From: CAVREM01 sp963728825
GTDB taxonomy: Bacteria > Acidobacteriota > Vicinamibacteria > Vicinamibacterales > CAVVIG01
NCBI GenBank assembly: GCA_963728825.1
Contig: CAVSLA010000004.1
Span: 1,674,001 to 1,738,000 of the forward strand
Direction of reading: 5' to 3'
DNA length: 64,000 nt
Shown here one piece after another: positions 1 through 9,145 of this stretch. A program made the position numbers and the translations under genes. Positions within the stretch are counted from its first letter, which is position 1; each line of letters begins with the position of its first letter. The notes below the pieces were generated by a model, which was given only the letters and a program-made list of their open reading frames with translations, was not told the origin of the DNA and made no database searches.

Positions 1-182
1 TTGCGGACCGTAAACGAGGCGCGGGTGCCGCCGCGATGCACGCCGATCACCACGCCTTCGAAGATCTGAATGCGCTCCTTGTCACCTTCGCGCACTTTCA
101 CGTGCACGCGAACCGTGTCCCCCGACCTCATCGCCGGCCGCTCGGCCAGCTGCGACTTCTCGACGAGCTCAATCGCGCCCAT
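1..182 (-). CDS. rplS: 50S ribosomal protein L19 (partial, cut by window edge)
   Basis: The first 60 residues of ribosomal protein L19, which sits at the 30S-50S interface of the ribosome. The reading begins MGAIELVEKSQL and continues with GDTVRVHVKVREGDKERIQ and FEGVVIG, all typical of L19. The C-terminal half lies beyond the left edge. It follows trmD on the same strand after a 16-base gap, the usual rpsP-rimM-trmD-rplS order, so the identification is secure although only half of the gene is visible. Confidence 0.93.
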   Translation of the reverse strand, partial: MGAIELVEKSQLAERPAMRSGDTVRVHVKVREGDKERIQIFEGVVIGVHRGGTRASFTVR

Positions 183-198
183 GACTACACCTCATCAA

Positions 199-930
199 TT
201 ACTTATTGCCGAGTAGCTCCCGCAGCAGCTCCCGTTCTTCGTCGTCGAGCGCGGCGTCAGCCAGCAGATCCGGCCGCCGCGCCACCGTTCTGGCCAGCGC
301 CTCGCGCTTCCGCCAGCGGCGGATCGCGGCGTGGTTGCCCGACAACAGGACATCGGGCACCTTCGCGCCTTCCCACTCCGCCGGCCGCGTATAGTGCGGG
401 AAGTCGAGCAGCCCGCGGCTGAACGAGTCCTCCGCCACTGACTGCTCGTCGCCGACTACTCCCGGCACCAGCCTCGCCACCGCATCGACAATCACCAGGG
501 CCGGAAGCTCTCCACCACTCAGTACATAGTCGCCGATGGAGACTTCTTCGTGCACGCGGCTGCGGACGCGCTCATCGACTCCTTCGTAGCGCCCGCATAT
601 CACGACCAGCCGCGCGGCGCGCGCCAGGCGCTCGACAACCGGCTGCGAGACTCGCGTCCCCTGTGGCGACGTCAGCACTACCACCGGCTTCGCCCCACCG
701 TCGGCTTCGATGGCATCCAGCGCGCGAAAGATCGGCTCCGGCTTCAGCACCATCCCCGGACCGCCGCCGTACGGGACATCGTCGACCACGTGGTGACGGT
801 CCGTCGTGAACGATCGCAGGTCGTGCACCTCGACGTTCAGCGTGCCTCGCTCGATCGCCCGCCCGATGATCCCGGCGGCCACTGCCTGCCGCACCATCTC
901 CGGGAAGATCGTCACGATGTCAAACCGCAT
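199..930 (-). CDS. trmD: tRNA (guanine-37-N1)-methyltransferase TrmD
   Basis: Cytoplasmic SPOUT-class enzyme that methylates N1 of G37 next to the anticodon using S-adenosylmethionine, which prevents +1 frameshifting during translation. The 243-residue frame is intact and of normal length. It starts MRFDIVTIFPEM. The knotted SAM site is recognisable from VVICGRYEGVDERV (residues about 109-122) and SIGDYVLSGGELP (about 131-143). The C-terminal part ends in a charged helical tail. It lies 21 bases downstream of rimM and just upstream of rplS in a classical translation operon. This is one of the few genes in this stretch without a frame lesion. Confidence 0.97.
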   Translation of the reverse strand: MRFDIVTIFPEMVRQAVAAGIIGRAIERGTLNVEVHDLRSFTTDRHHVVDDVPYGGGPGMVLKPEPIFRALDAIEADGGAKPVVVLTSPQGTRVSQPVVERLARAARLVVICGRYEGVDERVRSRVHEEVSIGDYVLSGGELPALVIVDAVARLVPGVVGDEQSVAEDSFSRGLLDFPHYTRPAEWEGAKVPDVLLSGNHAAIRRWRKREALARTVARRPDLLADAALDDEERELLRELLGNK

Positions 931-951
931 GGTGGTCGGTCGAGCCCTGCG

Positions 952-1495
952 TCATCCGGACTTCGCGTTCAACTCGAGCAGTCCCTCCGGCGGCTCGATG
1001 ACGATTCGCTTACCCGCCGGATCGATGACCCGGCAGATGCCTGCCGCCAGAGGCACCAGCACTTCGGCTCGACTCTTCGTCGCCACCACGACCAGGCGGC
1101 TGCCGCTCATCGTCCCTTCGACGTCGCTGACCTCACCCACGACGAGGCCATCCACCGTTTCCACTGCGCAGCCGATCAGGTCGTGCCGGTAGAACGTGCC
1201 GGGCGGCAGGACCGTGAGCCGGTCGACTGGCACGCGGAGCTCGAATCCCGCCAATTCCGACGCGGCGTTCATACTTTCTACGCCGCGCAGGCCAATTACC
1301 GGCCGGTCCCGCTGAAACCTGACCGTTGTTATCGTCACGAGCTCGGTCCGACCGGATCGGTTGACGAAGAGCTCGGCGCCCGGGTTGGAAGCGCTCACCC
1401 GGGAAGTCGGTCTCCAGGTTCACGATCACCTGCCCGCGGAGGCCGTGCGCCCGGGCGATACGCCCCACCACGGCCATCTCGTCCCAGTCGGGCAC
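952..1495 (-). CDS. rimM: 16S rRNA processing protein RimM (one frame lesion)
   Basis: RimM binds ribosomal protein S19 and helps mature the 30S head. The start is GTG, reading VPDWDEMAVVGRIARAHG, the standard RimM opening with the ARAHGLRG motif. Near position 1383 the frame changes: deleting one G in a run of three joins the N-terminal part to NPGAELFVNRSGRTELV. The rest includes GLVVGEVSDVEG and a PRC-barrel-like C-terminal part (residues about 95-170). An in-frame ATG six codons in (about 1477) is an alternative start. Position between khpA and trmD fits. The lesion looks like a sequencing insertion. Confidence 0.9.
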
Positions 1496-1537
1496 CTTCG
1501 GCGGTTCCTCAGCTCCCAGGCCTCCGACCTCCAGCTG

Positions 1538-1783
1538 CTACGCCTGGTACGGCGTATCCCGAATCTCCAGCGTGACGGTCTTGCCCTCTTTCTCGCCGGC
1601 CGTCGTCGCCAGCGTGCGCAGCGCCGCGGCGGTCCGTCCCTGCTTGCCGATGACACGCCCGAGTTCCCCGGCGCCGACATACAGCTCGACGAGCGTCGTG
1701 CCGCGATGCTGCGACTCCTTGACGCGCACTTCGTCTGGTCGATCGGTCAGCGCCCGAGCGAGCACCTCGACCACGGCTGCCAC
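1538..1783 (-). CDS. khpA: KH-domain RNA-binding protein KhpA
   Basis: Small (81-residue) single KH-domain RNA-binding protein (YlqC/KhpA family), which in other bacteria pairs with KhpB/EloR and acts on RNA in cell elongation. The GxxG loop is visible as VIGKQGRT (about residues 44-51), followed by the TLEIRD strand near the end. The start is GTG. It overlaps the end of rpsP by 37 bases, more than usual, so either the overlap is real or a base error has displaced the rpsP stop. The rpsP-khpA-rimM-trmD order is common in Gram-positive and several other phyla. Confidence 0.9.
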   Translation of the reverse strand: MAAVVEVLARALTDRPDEVRVKESQHRGTTLVELYVGAGELGRVIGKQGRTAAALRTLATTAGEKEGKTVTLEIRDTPYQA

Positions 1784-2088
1784 GCCGGTCGCAGAGTCAT
1801 CGCCCGGCCTGCTCCGTCGGCGGCCGCGGGGGCTGCCGGCACTGCGGGCGGCGTCAGATGACGCGCGATCAACGTGCGCACCGTGTCGGATGGCTGTGCG
1901 CCACGCTTCAGCCAGTAGTCGACGCGATCCTTGTCGACCTGCACCACCGCCGGTTTGCTGCGTGGATTGTAATGCCCGAGGATTTCGACGAAGCTGCTGT
2001 CGCGGGCGGCGCGGGAATCGGTCACCACGACGCGGAAGAACGGGCGCTTCTTGGATCCCGCCCGTCGAAGGCGAATCGTAACCATCAC
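1747..2088 (-). CDS. rpsP: 30S ribosomal protein S16
   Basis: S16 of the small ribosomal subunit. The first 80 residues are typical: VTIRLRRAGSKKRPFFRVVV, then GHYNPRSKP and DYWLKRGAQPSDTV. The tail from about residue 85 is alanine- and proline-rich and runs 37 bases into khpA. The last 17 residues look like out-of-frame khpA sequence, so the true stop may lie a little earlier. It is first of the visible translation operon on the minus strand. A run of hairpins lies upstream, between it and ffh. Confidence 0.93.
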   Translation of the reverse strand: MMVTIRLRRAGSKKRPFFRVVVTDSRAARDSSFVEILGHYNPRSKPAVVQVDKDRVDYWLKRGAQPSDTVRTLIARHLTPPAVPAAPAAADGAGRAMTLRPAWQPWSRCSLGR

Positions 2089-2103
2089 TCTCTCCTCTAC
2101 ACG

Positions 2104-2196
2104 ATTCAGGGCTCGTCCTGAATCGAAGATTCGCTGCGCGACGGCGCGCCTGAGAGGCGCGCCCTACGTACGTAGGCCGGACCTCTCAGGTCCGGC
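2104..2196. repeat. Head-to-head pair of GTAGG-type hairpins
   Basis: The spacer between ffh and rpsP is built almost only of inverted repeats. ATTCAGG (2104-2110) pairs with CCTGAAT (2117-2123). GGCGCGCC (2143-2150) pairs with GGCGCGCC (2156-2163). GCCGGACCT (2176-2184) pairs with AGGTCCGGC (2188-2196). The last two units are joined by the palindrome CTACGTACGTAG (2164-2175), so each unit starts with GTAGG and the two point away from each other. The same architecture recurs at 3588-3611 and 53814-53887. It may act as a terminator or RNA-stability element, which is inference. Confidence 0.8.
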
Positions 2197-2213
2197 GTCG
2201 TGAGCGCCGCGGA

Positions 2214-3580
2214 TCAACCGCGGCTGCGCAGCATCTGCATCGCCCGGCGCCGGGCCTGTTTCCCGCCGCCGGACAGCCCGGCGATTCCGCCGAGCGACTT
2301 CAACATCTTCTGCATCTGGACGAACTGCTTCAGCAGCCGATTCACCTCCTCGACCGACGTGCCGCTGCCCTTGGCGATCCGCTTGCGCCGGCTGCCGTTG
2401 ATGATGTGCTGCTTGCGCCGTTCGTCCGGCGTCATCGAGTTGATGATCGCCTCGATGCGATTCACCTGCTTCTCGTCGGGCTTGTTCTCGGCCAGCGCCT
2501 TGATGTTCCCCATCCCGGGCAGCATCCCGACGATCTGCTCGAGCGGTCCCATCTTCCGGATCGTCTTCAGCTGATCGCGGAAATCCTCGAGCGTGAACTC
2601 GTTGGCCCGGATCTTCTCCTCGAGCCGGCTCGGCATCCTCCTGGTCGATCGCCGCCTCGGCGCGTTCGATGAGCGACAGCACGTCGCCCATCCCGAGCAC
2701 CCTGCGAGACGACCCGCTCGGGATGGAACGGCTCGAGGTCTTCCAGACGCTCGCCGCTGCCGGCAAACGCGATCGGCACGCCGACCACCGACACGACGGA
2801 CAGCGCCGCGCCGCCGCGCGCGTCGCCGTCGAGCTTCGTCAGCACGACGCCGGTGACGCCGACGCGCCGGTTGAACTCGCCGGCGCTCTTGATGGCGTCC
2901 TGCCCGGTCATCGCATCGGCGACGTAGAGCAGATCGGACGGGTCGGTCGCGTCCTTGATCGCGACGAGCTCGTCCATCAGCTCGTCGTCGATGTGCAGCC
3001 GTCCCGCCGAGTCGACGATGACGACGTCGAACCCCAGATTGGCGGCTTCCGCGACCGCGCTCTTGGCGCGCGCCACCGGATCCATCTGACCCGCCGGATC
3101 GTGCACGCGTACCGACGCCTTCTCGGCCGACGACGGCGAGCTGCTGAATCGCCGCCGGCCGCTTCACGTCGGTCGACACGAGCAGCGGATGCCGGCCCTG
3201 CTTCGTCAGCCACTTCGCCAGCTTGCCCGGCGGTCGTGGTCTTTCCCGCGCCCTGCAGGCCCAGCAGCAGGATGACGCGCGGTCGCTTGGTCGACGGCTG
3301 CAGGCCGCCTTGGGCGTCGCCGAACAGCGCGATCATCTCGTCGCGGACGATCTTCACGACCTGCTGCGCCGGCGACAGGCTGCGAAGCACGTCCTGCCCC
3401 ATCGCCCGGTCGCGCACGCGGTCGATGAACGCCTTGACGACCTTGAAGTTGACGTCGGCTTCGAGCAGCGCGAGGCGGATCTCGCGCAGCGCCAGCCTCG
3501 ATTGATTCCGGCGTCAGCCGCGTCTCGCCGCGCAGCGTCTTGAAGACGTCCTGAAGGCGTGTGCTGAGGGATTCGAACAT
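2214..3580 (-). CDS. ffh: Signal recognition particle protein Ffh (several frame lesions)
   Basis: SRP54-type GTPase that binds 4.5S RNA and signal sequences and delivers ribosomes to FtsY. The N domain begins MFESLSTRLQDVFKTLRG. The G1 loop is GLQGAGKTTTAGK (about 3230-3270), followed by DSAGRLHID, TKLDGDARGG and the closing GSGERLEDLEPF. The M domain is Met-rich with GMLPGMGNIK and SGTSVEEVNRLLKQF, ending MQMLRSRG. Deleting single bases near 3490, 3232, 3128, 2697 and 2632 gives one uninterrupted Ffh of normal length. Five identical-type lesions in an essential gene argue for sequencing error. Confidence 0.93.
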
Positions 3581-3587
3581 GTATCGA

Positions 3588-3611
3588 GTAGGCCGGGTCT
3601 TCAGACCCGGC
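3588..3611. repeat. GTAGG-type hairpin in the ffh leader
   Basis: GTAG (3588-3591) followed by GCCGGGTCT (3592-3600), a TC loop, and AGACCCGGC (3603-3611): a perfect 9-bp hairpin. It sits seven bases upstream of the ffh start codon on the opposite (template) orientation, so an ffh transcript starting further upstream would carry it next to the ribosome site. Same family as the hairpins at 2143-2196 and 53814-53887. Confidence 0.8.
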
Positions 3612-3664
3612 ATCTAGCGGACCAGGGCGACGCTGAAGCTCGCTCTACGCGCAAACGCCTTATC

Positions 3665-4916
3665 TTACACTGACGACAGCTTGTGGCCGAGCTTTTCTTT
3701 CTTCGTCTTGAGGTAGCGGCGCGTCGAATCCGACGCCGGGATCTCGAGCGGCAGCCACTCGGTGACGGTCAGCCCGTAGCCTTCGATCGCCGACGAGCTT
3801 GCGCGGGTTGTTGCTCAGCAGCCGCATCGAGCGGACGCCGAGCTCGCGCAGGATCTGCACGCCGACGCCGTAGTCGCGCTGATCGGCCTTGAAGCCGAGC
3901 CGCTCGTTCGCTTCGACCGTGTCGAACCCTTCGTCCTGCAGCTCGTAGGCGCGGATCTTGTTCGCCAGGCCGATGCCGCGGCCTTCCTGGTTCAGGTAGA
4001 GCAGCACGCCGCGCCCCTCGTTGGCGATCCGCTCCATCGCCGCATCGAGCTGCGCGCCGCAGTCGCACCGGATCGAATGCAGCACGTCGCCGGTCAGGCA
4101 CGAGGAGTGGACGCGGACCAGCACGTCCTTGCCGTCGGTGATGTCGCCGCGCACGAGCGCGACGTGCTCCTGGTTGTCGACGGCGTTCTCGAACACGTGG
4201 ATGCTGAAATCGCCGAAGCGGGTCGGCAGCTTCGCCACGGCCGCGCGCTTGACGAGCGATTCGGTGCGGATCCGGTACTTGATCGAGATCGGCAATCGTG
4301 ATCATCGGCAGGCCGTGCTTGCGCGCGAACTTCGTCAGCTCCGGCACGCGCGCCATCGTGCCGTCGTCGTTCATGATTTCGCAGATGACGCCGGCGGGAT
4401 ACAGGCCGGCGATGCGCGCCAGATCGACCGCCGCTTCGGTCTGGCCCGCGCGCACCATGACGCCGCCGGTCCGCGCGCGGAGCGGAAACATGTGGCCGGG
4501 GCGCGCCAGGTCGGCTGGCCGCGTGTGCCGGGTCGATCAGCGTCGAGCACGGTCGCCGCGCGATCGGCCGCCGAGATGCCGGTCGTCGTCCTGCCCTTGG
4601 CTTCGACCGGCACGCAGAAGGCCGTGTCGAAGCGCGCCGTGTTCTGCGACACCATCAGCGGGATGTCGAGCTCGTCGAGCCGCTCCGGCGTCAGCGACAG
4701 GCAGATCAGGCCGCGGCCGTACTTCGCCATGAAGTTGATCGCCTCCGGCGTGATCTTCTCGGCGGCGATCGTCAGGTCGCCTTCGTTCTCACGATCCTCG
4801 TCGTCGACGACGATGACCATGCGGCCCGCGCGAGATGGCCTCGATGGCCTCCTCGATGCGCGCGAACGGCCAGCCTGCCTGCGGGCGCCCTTGGCGATCT
4901 GCATTCGGCGTGTCAT
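3665..4916 (-). CDS. ribBA: RibBA: DHBP synthase / GTP cyclohydrolase II (frame lesions)
   Basis: Bifunctional riboflavin enzyme: the N-terminal half makes 3,4-dihydroxy-2-butanone 4-phosphate from ribulose 5-phosphate, the C-terminal half opens GTP. The first half shows VVDDEDRENEGD, the acidic metal site of RibB, and LARPGHMFPLRARTGG. The second half shows SSCLTGDVLHSIRCDCGAQ, the GTP cyclohydrolase II zinc cysteines, then LNQEGRGIGLANK. Start ATG at 4916 overlaps ribE by four bases. Single-base deletions near 4828, 4535 (probably two), 4290 and 3788 restore the frame. The last codons read KLGHKLSSV before a TAA at 3665-3667. Confidence 0.92.
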
Positions 4917-5512
4917 GGCTTCAATATTAGCTCGGCGGCTCGGGCGACGTACTTGCCAATCATGTCGCACTCGAGATTGACCCGATCGCCGATCCGGGCG
5001 CGTTTCAAATTCGTATGTTCGACGGTGAACGGCACGAGCTGAACCTCGAACCGGCTGCCGCCGAGGTTGGCCACCGTCAGGCTGATGCCGTCCACGGCAA
5101 TCGATCCCTTGTGCACGATGTACCGTGCCAGCTCAGGCGGGAAGCTGACGGCCAGCCAGTGGAAGTCGCTTGCCGGGCTGCAGCGCTTCGATCGTGCCGA
5201 TCGCGTCGACGTGCCCCTGGACGAAGTGCCCGCCCATCCGTCCGTCGCCTCGAAGCGGCCGTTCGAGATTGACGAGCAGTGCCAGTGTCCAGCGTCCCGA
5301 GCGTTGTCACCCGGAGCGTCTCCGGCCCGACGTCGGCATGATATCGCGGCCTCGGTCTCGTGCACGACCGTCAGGCAGACGCCGTTGACCGCGAGGCTGT
5401 CGCCGAGCTCGAGCTCGGGCGCCAGTTTCGTTGCGATACCGAGTCGAAGTCCGCCCGGCGAACGCCGGACGTCGACGAGCTCGCCAACCGCTTCAATGAG
5501 GCCCGTGAACAT
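4913..5512 (-). CDS. ribE: Riboflavin synthase alpha chain (frame lesions)
   Basis: Converts two 6,7-dimethyl-8-ribityllumazines to riboflavin. The family's opening MFTGLIEAVGEL is exact. The N-terminal barrel shows LAVNGVCLTVV and the second barrel shows VDGISLTVANLGG, the duplicated Lum-binding fold. The middle of the reading (about 5171-5345) is out of frame. Removing one base near 5344, one near 5290 and one near 5171 restores VNLERPL and GGHFVQGHVDAIG, both typical. It overlaps ribBA by ATGA and ribD by 20 bases, consistent with translational coupling in a ribD-ribE-ribBA operon. Confidence 0.92.
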   Translation of the reverse strand: MFTGLIEAVGELVDVRRSPGGLRLGIATKLAPELELGDSLAVNGVCLTVVHETEAAISCRRRAGDAPGDNARDAGHWHCSSISNGRFEATDGWAGTSSRGTSTRSARSKRCSPASDFHWLAVSFPPELARYIVHKGSIAVDGISLTVANLGGSRFEVQLVPFTVEHTNLKRARIGDRVNLECDMIGKYVARAAELILKP

Positions 5513-6589
5513 ATCCCTCGATCAGGACGTCCGGTCCGAGCGGCACGACGCGCCGTTCGACCAGCGCGGTCGTCGAAAAGCGGCAGCTTTCCAGAAACGG
5601 CACGCCACCGCCTCCCAGGACGTGAGGCGTGACGTACAAGCCGGACGAAATCGACGACGTCTTCCTCCCAGGCCGCCCGGTGGACGGCGGCGCCCCCTTC
5701 GAGCAGCAACGAGCTGATGTCGCGCTCGCCCAGGCAGGCGAGCGCCGCGCGCAGGGTGCCGTCGGCAGCGGTGACGACCGTTGCGCCGCGCGCTTCCAGC
5801 GCTGGCGCTGCTCGCCGCGTGCGGACGCAGCAGCCGTGGTCAGGATGATGACCGGGCCGGCCTCCGGTGTTGAAAGGAGTCGCGCGCCCGGCGGCGTTCG
5901 CAGTTCGCGGTCGAAGATCACCCGGGTCAGCGGACGTTCGCGGTACGCGCCACGCGAGGTGAGCATCGGATCGTCGGCGAGGATCGTCCCGACGCCGACG
6001 CCGATCGCATCGATTTCGGCGCGCAGTCGCTGCGCGTGGCGATCGGCTGCCGCCGAGGTGAGTCGGGTCGGCCGCCCGGCGCTCCGCCGCCATGAACCCG
6101 TCCTGGCTGATCGCGGCCTTGAGGATCACGAACGGCCGCCGCTCACGCATCAGCGTGAAGAACGGCTGATTGAGCATCGTGGCGGCGTCTCGTCCGGGCC
6201 CGACTTCCACCCGGACGCCATGCGCCTCGAGAAAGGCGAAGCCCCGACCGCTCACGCTTGGGATTGGGATCGACCACCGCGGCGACCACGCGCTGGATGC
6301 CCGCCTCGACGATGCGCACGACACATGGGCCGGTGCGTCCCATGTGGCTGCAGGGCTCGAGCGTCGAGTAGAGCGTTCCGCCGCGGGCGTGCACACCCGC
6401 CATGTCGAGCGCGTGCACCTCGGCGTGCGCTTCGCCCGCCCGGAGGTGATAGCCGTGACCGACGACCACGCCTTCAGCCGAGACGATGACCGCGCCGACC
6501 ATGGGATTCGGACTGGTCCGTCCGCGGCCTCGTTGGGCGAGGAACAGCGCACGCGCCATGTAGTCCCGATCGCTCAGCACAGCCTCCAC
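5493..6589 (-). CDS. ribD: RibD: bifunctional riboflavin deaminase/reductase (frame lesions)
   Basis: The N-terminal deaminase and C-terminal reductase act on the pyrimidine intermediate of riboflavin synthesis. The deaminase zinc site is clear: HAEVHAL, then TLEPCSHMGRTGPC (about residues 45-95). The reductase follows with AAISQDGFMA and IGVGVGTILADDPMLTSR, ending LLLEGGAAVH and VPLGPDVLIEGYVHG. GTG start at 6589. The frame changes near 6252, 6080 and between about 5880 and 5600. At 6252 deletion of one C restores NPKVSGRGF. It lies 16 bases after ftsY, an unusual neighbour for ribD. Confidence 0.92.
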
Positions 6590-6604
6590 GGTCCTCAGCA
6601 GGCT

Positions 6605-7529
6605 TCACCACTTCTCCTCGAACAAGCCATCGACGTACTCCTCGGCCGAAAACGGCACCAGATCGTCGATCGCCTCGCCGACGCCCACATAGCGGATCGG
6701 CAGCTTGCAAATCGTTGGCGATCGCGACCGCCACCCCGCCTTTCGCCGTGCCATCGAGCTTCGTCAGCACGATCCCGTTGACGCCGGCGACGTTGGTGAA
6801 TTCGCGCGCCTGCGAAAGGCCGTTCTGACCGACGGTGGCATCGAGGACCAGCAGCACGTCCTGCGGCGCGCCCGGAACCTCCCGTGCCGCGACGCGCCGG
6901 ATCTTGTCGAGCTCGTTCATCAGGTTGACGCGGGTGTGCAGTCGCCCGGCGGTGTCCACCAGCACCGGATCGCGGCCTTTGGCCTTCGCCGATGAAATCG
7001 CGTCGAACACGACTGCCGCGGGATCGGCGCCCTCGCGCGCGCGCACGATATCGACGCCGGCACGGTTCGCCCAGATCTCGAGCTGTTCGACCGCCGCGGC
7101 GCGGAACGTGTCGGCCGCGCAAATGATCGGCTGACGCCCTTCCTTCTTCATTGCATTCGCCAGCTTGCCGACCGTAGTCGTCTTGCCCGTGCCGTTGACG
7201 CCGACGATCAGGACGACACGAGGCGCCTCCGACACCACGACCGGCGCGTCGACCGCGTCGAAGACGCGACGAATCTCCGCCTTGACGAGGTCGCGAAGGC
7301 TTTCACCGCTGCGCGACGCCTTCCGGACCGCTGCGATGATGCGGTCCGTGGCCGCCATGCCGATGTCTGCGGAAATCAGCAGCTCTTCGAGGGCCTCGAG
7401 GGTCTCGACGTCGACCGCGCGCGAGCGACGCTCGGGCGCGTCCGCCAGGCGGACGATCTCGTCGAATCGCTCGACGATCTGCTCTTTCGTGCGGGTAAGG
7501 CTCTCGCGGATCCGGCCGAAGATCCCCAT
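6605..7529 (-). CDS. ftsY: Signal recognition particle receptor FtsY (one frame lesion)
   Basis: Membrane-associated SRP GTPase that docks Ffh-ribosome complexes to the Sec translocon. Begins MGIFGRIRESLTRTKEQIVE, so the acidic A domain is absent and only the NG core is present. G-domain motifs are G1 GVNGTGKTTTVGKLA, then DTFRAAAVEQL, DTAGRLHTR and TKLDGTAKGG. Near 6708 one extra C shifts the frame. Removing it restores LPIRYVGVGEAIDDLVPF and the usual end YVDGLFEEKW with stop at 6605-6607. It shares a window with its partner ffh about 3 kb away on the same strand. Confidence 0.94.
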
Positions 7530-7542
7530 CCGGTTGATCTTA

Positions 7543-8538
7543 CTAGTTCTCTGCGCGCTGGCGGCGCAGCATGAGCGCCTCGACCGCCGTCCGGACGTCG
7601 GAGTCGCCGGCCAGCACTGCTGCCATCTGTGTGGTGATCGGCAGCTCGACGCCGTAGCGGGCGCCGAGTGCCAGCGCGGCCTTGGTCGTGTTCACCCCTT
7701 CAGCGATCATCTTCATGCCGGCCAGCACGTCGGCCAGCCGCCGGCCGTGCGCAAGCTCGACGCCGACGTGGCGGTTCCGGCTGAGGGACCCGGTGCAGGT
7801 CAGCACGAGGTCGCCGAGTCCGCTCAACCCGGCGGTCGTCTCGCGCTGAGCGCCCGCCGCGCACGCCAGACGGGTAATCTCCGCGAGCCCCCGGGTAATC
7901 AGCGCCGCGAGCGCGTTGCGGCCGAGACCGAGGCCCTCGACGACGCCGGCCGCAATCGCAATGACGTTTTTCAGCGCGCCGCCAATCTCGACGCCGACCA
8001 CATCGGTCGACCCGTAGATCCGGAAGAACGGTCCGCGAAACTCTGATTGAACCAGCTCGGTCGACGGCTCATCGCAGGATGCGGCGAGGACGACCGTGGG
8101 CAGCTCGCGCGCGACCTCGATCGCGAAGCTGGGCCCCGACAGCACCACCACCGGGCGGCTGGCGCCCAGCTCCTCTCTGACGACCTCGGACATGCGGCGC
8201 AGGGTGTCGATCTCGAGGCCCTTCGTCGCGCTGACGATCGGCGTACTGGAGCGGAGATATGGCGCCGCCTGGCGCATCACGGCCCGGCAGCCATGAGAAG
8301 GAATCGCCGAGACGATGAGGTCGGCCCCTGCGACGGCGTCAGCAAGCGTCGAGGTGACGAGCAGATTGGCCGGAAGCGAGATGTCGGGCAGGTAAATGGC
8401 GTTGGCACGGCGCGCGTCGATATCGGCGGCAACCGCTGCATCACGAGCCCACAAGCGCACGTCGTGCCCGATGCGGCCGAGATGGACCGCGAGTGCCGTA
8501 CCCCAGCTGCCTGCCCCGAGGACTCCGATCGTCCGCAT
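7543..8538 (-). CDS. gpsA: NAD(P)-dependent glycerol-3-phosphate dehydrogenase
   Basis: Reduces dihydroxyacetone phosphate to sn-glycerol 3-phosphate, the backbone for phospholipids. The chosen ATG at 8538 gives MRTIGVLGAGSWGTALA, where the Rossmann GxGxxG lies at residues 7-12. An upstream extension to 8595 is rejected because it adds non-family sequence and overlaps plsY. Other landmarks are LSGPSFAIEVA, GGALKNVIAIAAG with the catalytic lysine, and GLSGLGDLVLTCTG. The frame is intact at 331 residues, normal length. plsY ends one base upstream, so the two lipid genes are coupled. Confidence 0.97.
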   Translation of the reverse strand: MRTIGVLGAGSWGTALAVHLGRIGHDVRLWARDAAVAADIDARRANAIYLPDISLPANLLVTSTLADAVAGADLIVSAIPSHGCRAVMRQAAPYLRSSTPIVSATKGLEIDTLRRMSEVVREELGASRPVVVLSGPSFAIEVARELPTVVLAASCDEPSTELVQSEFRGPFFRIYGSTDVVGVEIGGALKNVIAIAAGVVEGLGLGRNALAALITRGLAEITRLACAAGAQRETTAGLSGLGDLVLTCTGSLSRNRHVGVELAHGRRLADVLAGMKMIAEGVNTTKAALALGARYGVELPITTQMAAVLAGDSDVRTAVEALMLRRQRAEN

Positions 8539-8539
8539 G

Positions 8540-9145
8540 TCAGTGTTCGCGCGACAGACGCAGCCCGACGCGTTGCTCGGTGCCGGCGAGGACACGATGG
8601 AGATTCGTCCGATGCCGGATGAGGATCAGCATCGAGGCGATGAACGCGACACCCAGCACCGGCATCGGGCTGCCGGTGGCGTAGGCGATTGGCGGCAGCG
8701 CGAGCGCCGCAAGTGTCGAACCGACCGAAATGTAGCGGGTGATCCAGACGCTGCCCAGGAAGACGGCCAGAGCCGGCCCCACCGCGACCGGCGTGAGCAC
8801 CGTGAACACACCGCACGCCGTGGCCACACCCTTGCCGCCCCGGAAGCGCAGCCATACTGGAAAGACGTGACCGACAATCGCCGCAAGGCCGGCCGCGGCC
8901 GTCACCGCGCCGCCGTCGAAGCGCTGCACGAGCATCACGCTGCCCGCGCCCTTTGCGATGTCCAGCAGCATCACAGTGACCCCCGCTCGAACGCCTGACG
9001 TGCGCAGCACGTTGGCAGCCCCGATGTTCCCGCTGCCGATCCGCCGGAGATCGCGGGTGCCGAGCCGACGCGCGAGAATCAGCGCAAACGGCACCGATCC
9101 GATCAGATACGCGGCAACGATCAGCAGGAACACGTTCAGGGACAT
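8540..9145 (-). CDS. plsY: Acyl-phosphate:glycerol-3-phosphate acyltransferase PlsY
   Basis: Integral membrane enzyme that acylates glycerol 3-phosphate at position 1 using acyl phosphate. Its substrate comes from GpsA, encoded directly downstream. The 201-residue protein has five to seven hydrophobic segments, beginning LLIVAAYLIGSVPFALI. It carries the three PlsY motifs: IGSGNIGAANVLR (about residues 37-49), GHVFPVWLRFRGGKGVAT (about 92-109) and the late IRHRTNLHRVLAGTE. The frame is intact. The start overlaps the end of thpR by ten bases. Confidence 0.96.
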   Translation of the reverse strand: MSLNVFLLIVAAYLIGSVPFALILARRLGTRDLRRIGSGNIGAANVLRTSGVRAGVTVMLLDIAKGAGSVMLVQRFDGGAVTAAAGLAAIVGHVFPVWLRFRGGKGVATACGVFTVLTPVAVGPALAVFLGSVWITRYISVGSTLAALALPPIAYATGSPMPVLGVAFIASMLILIRHRTNLHRVLAGTEQRVGLRLSREH

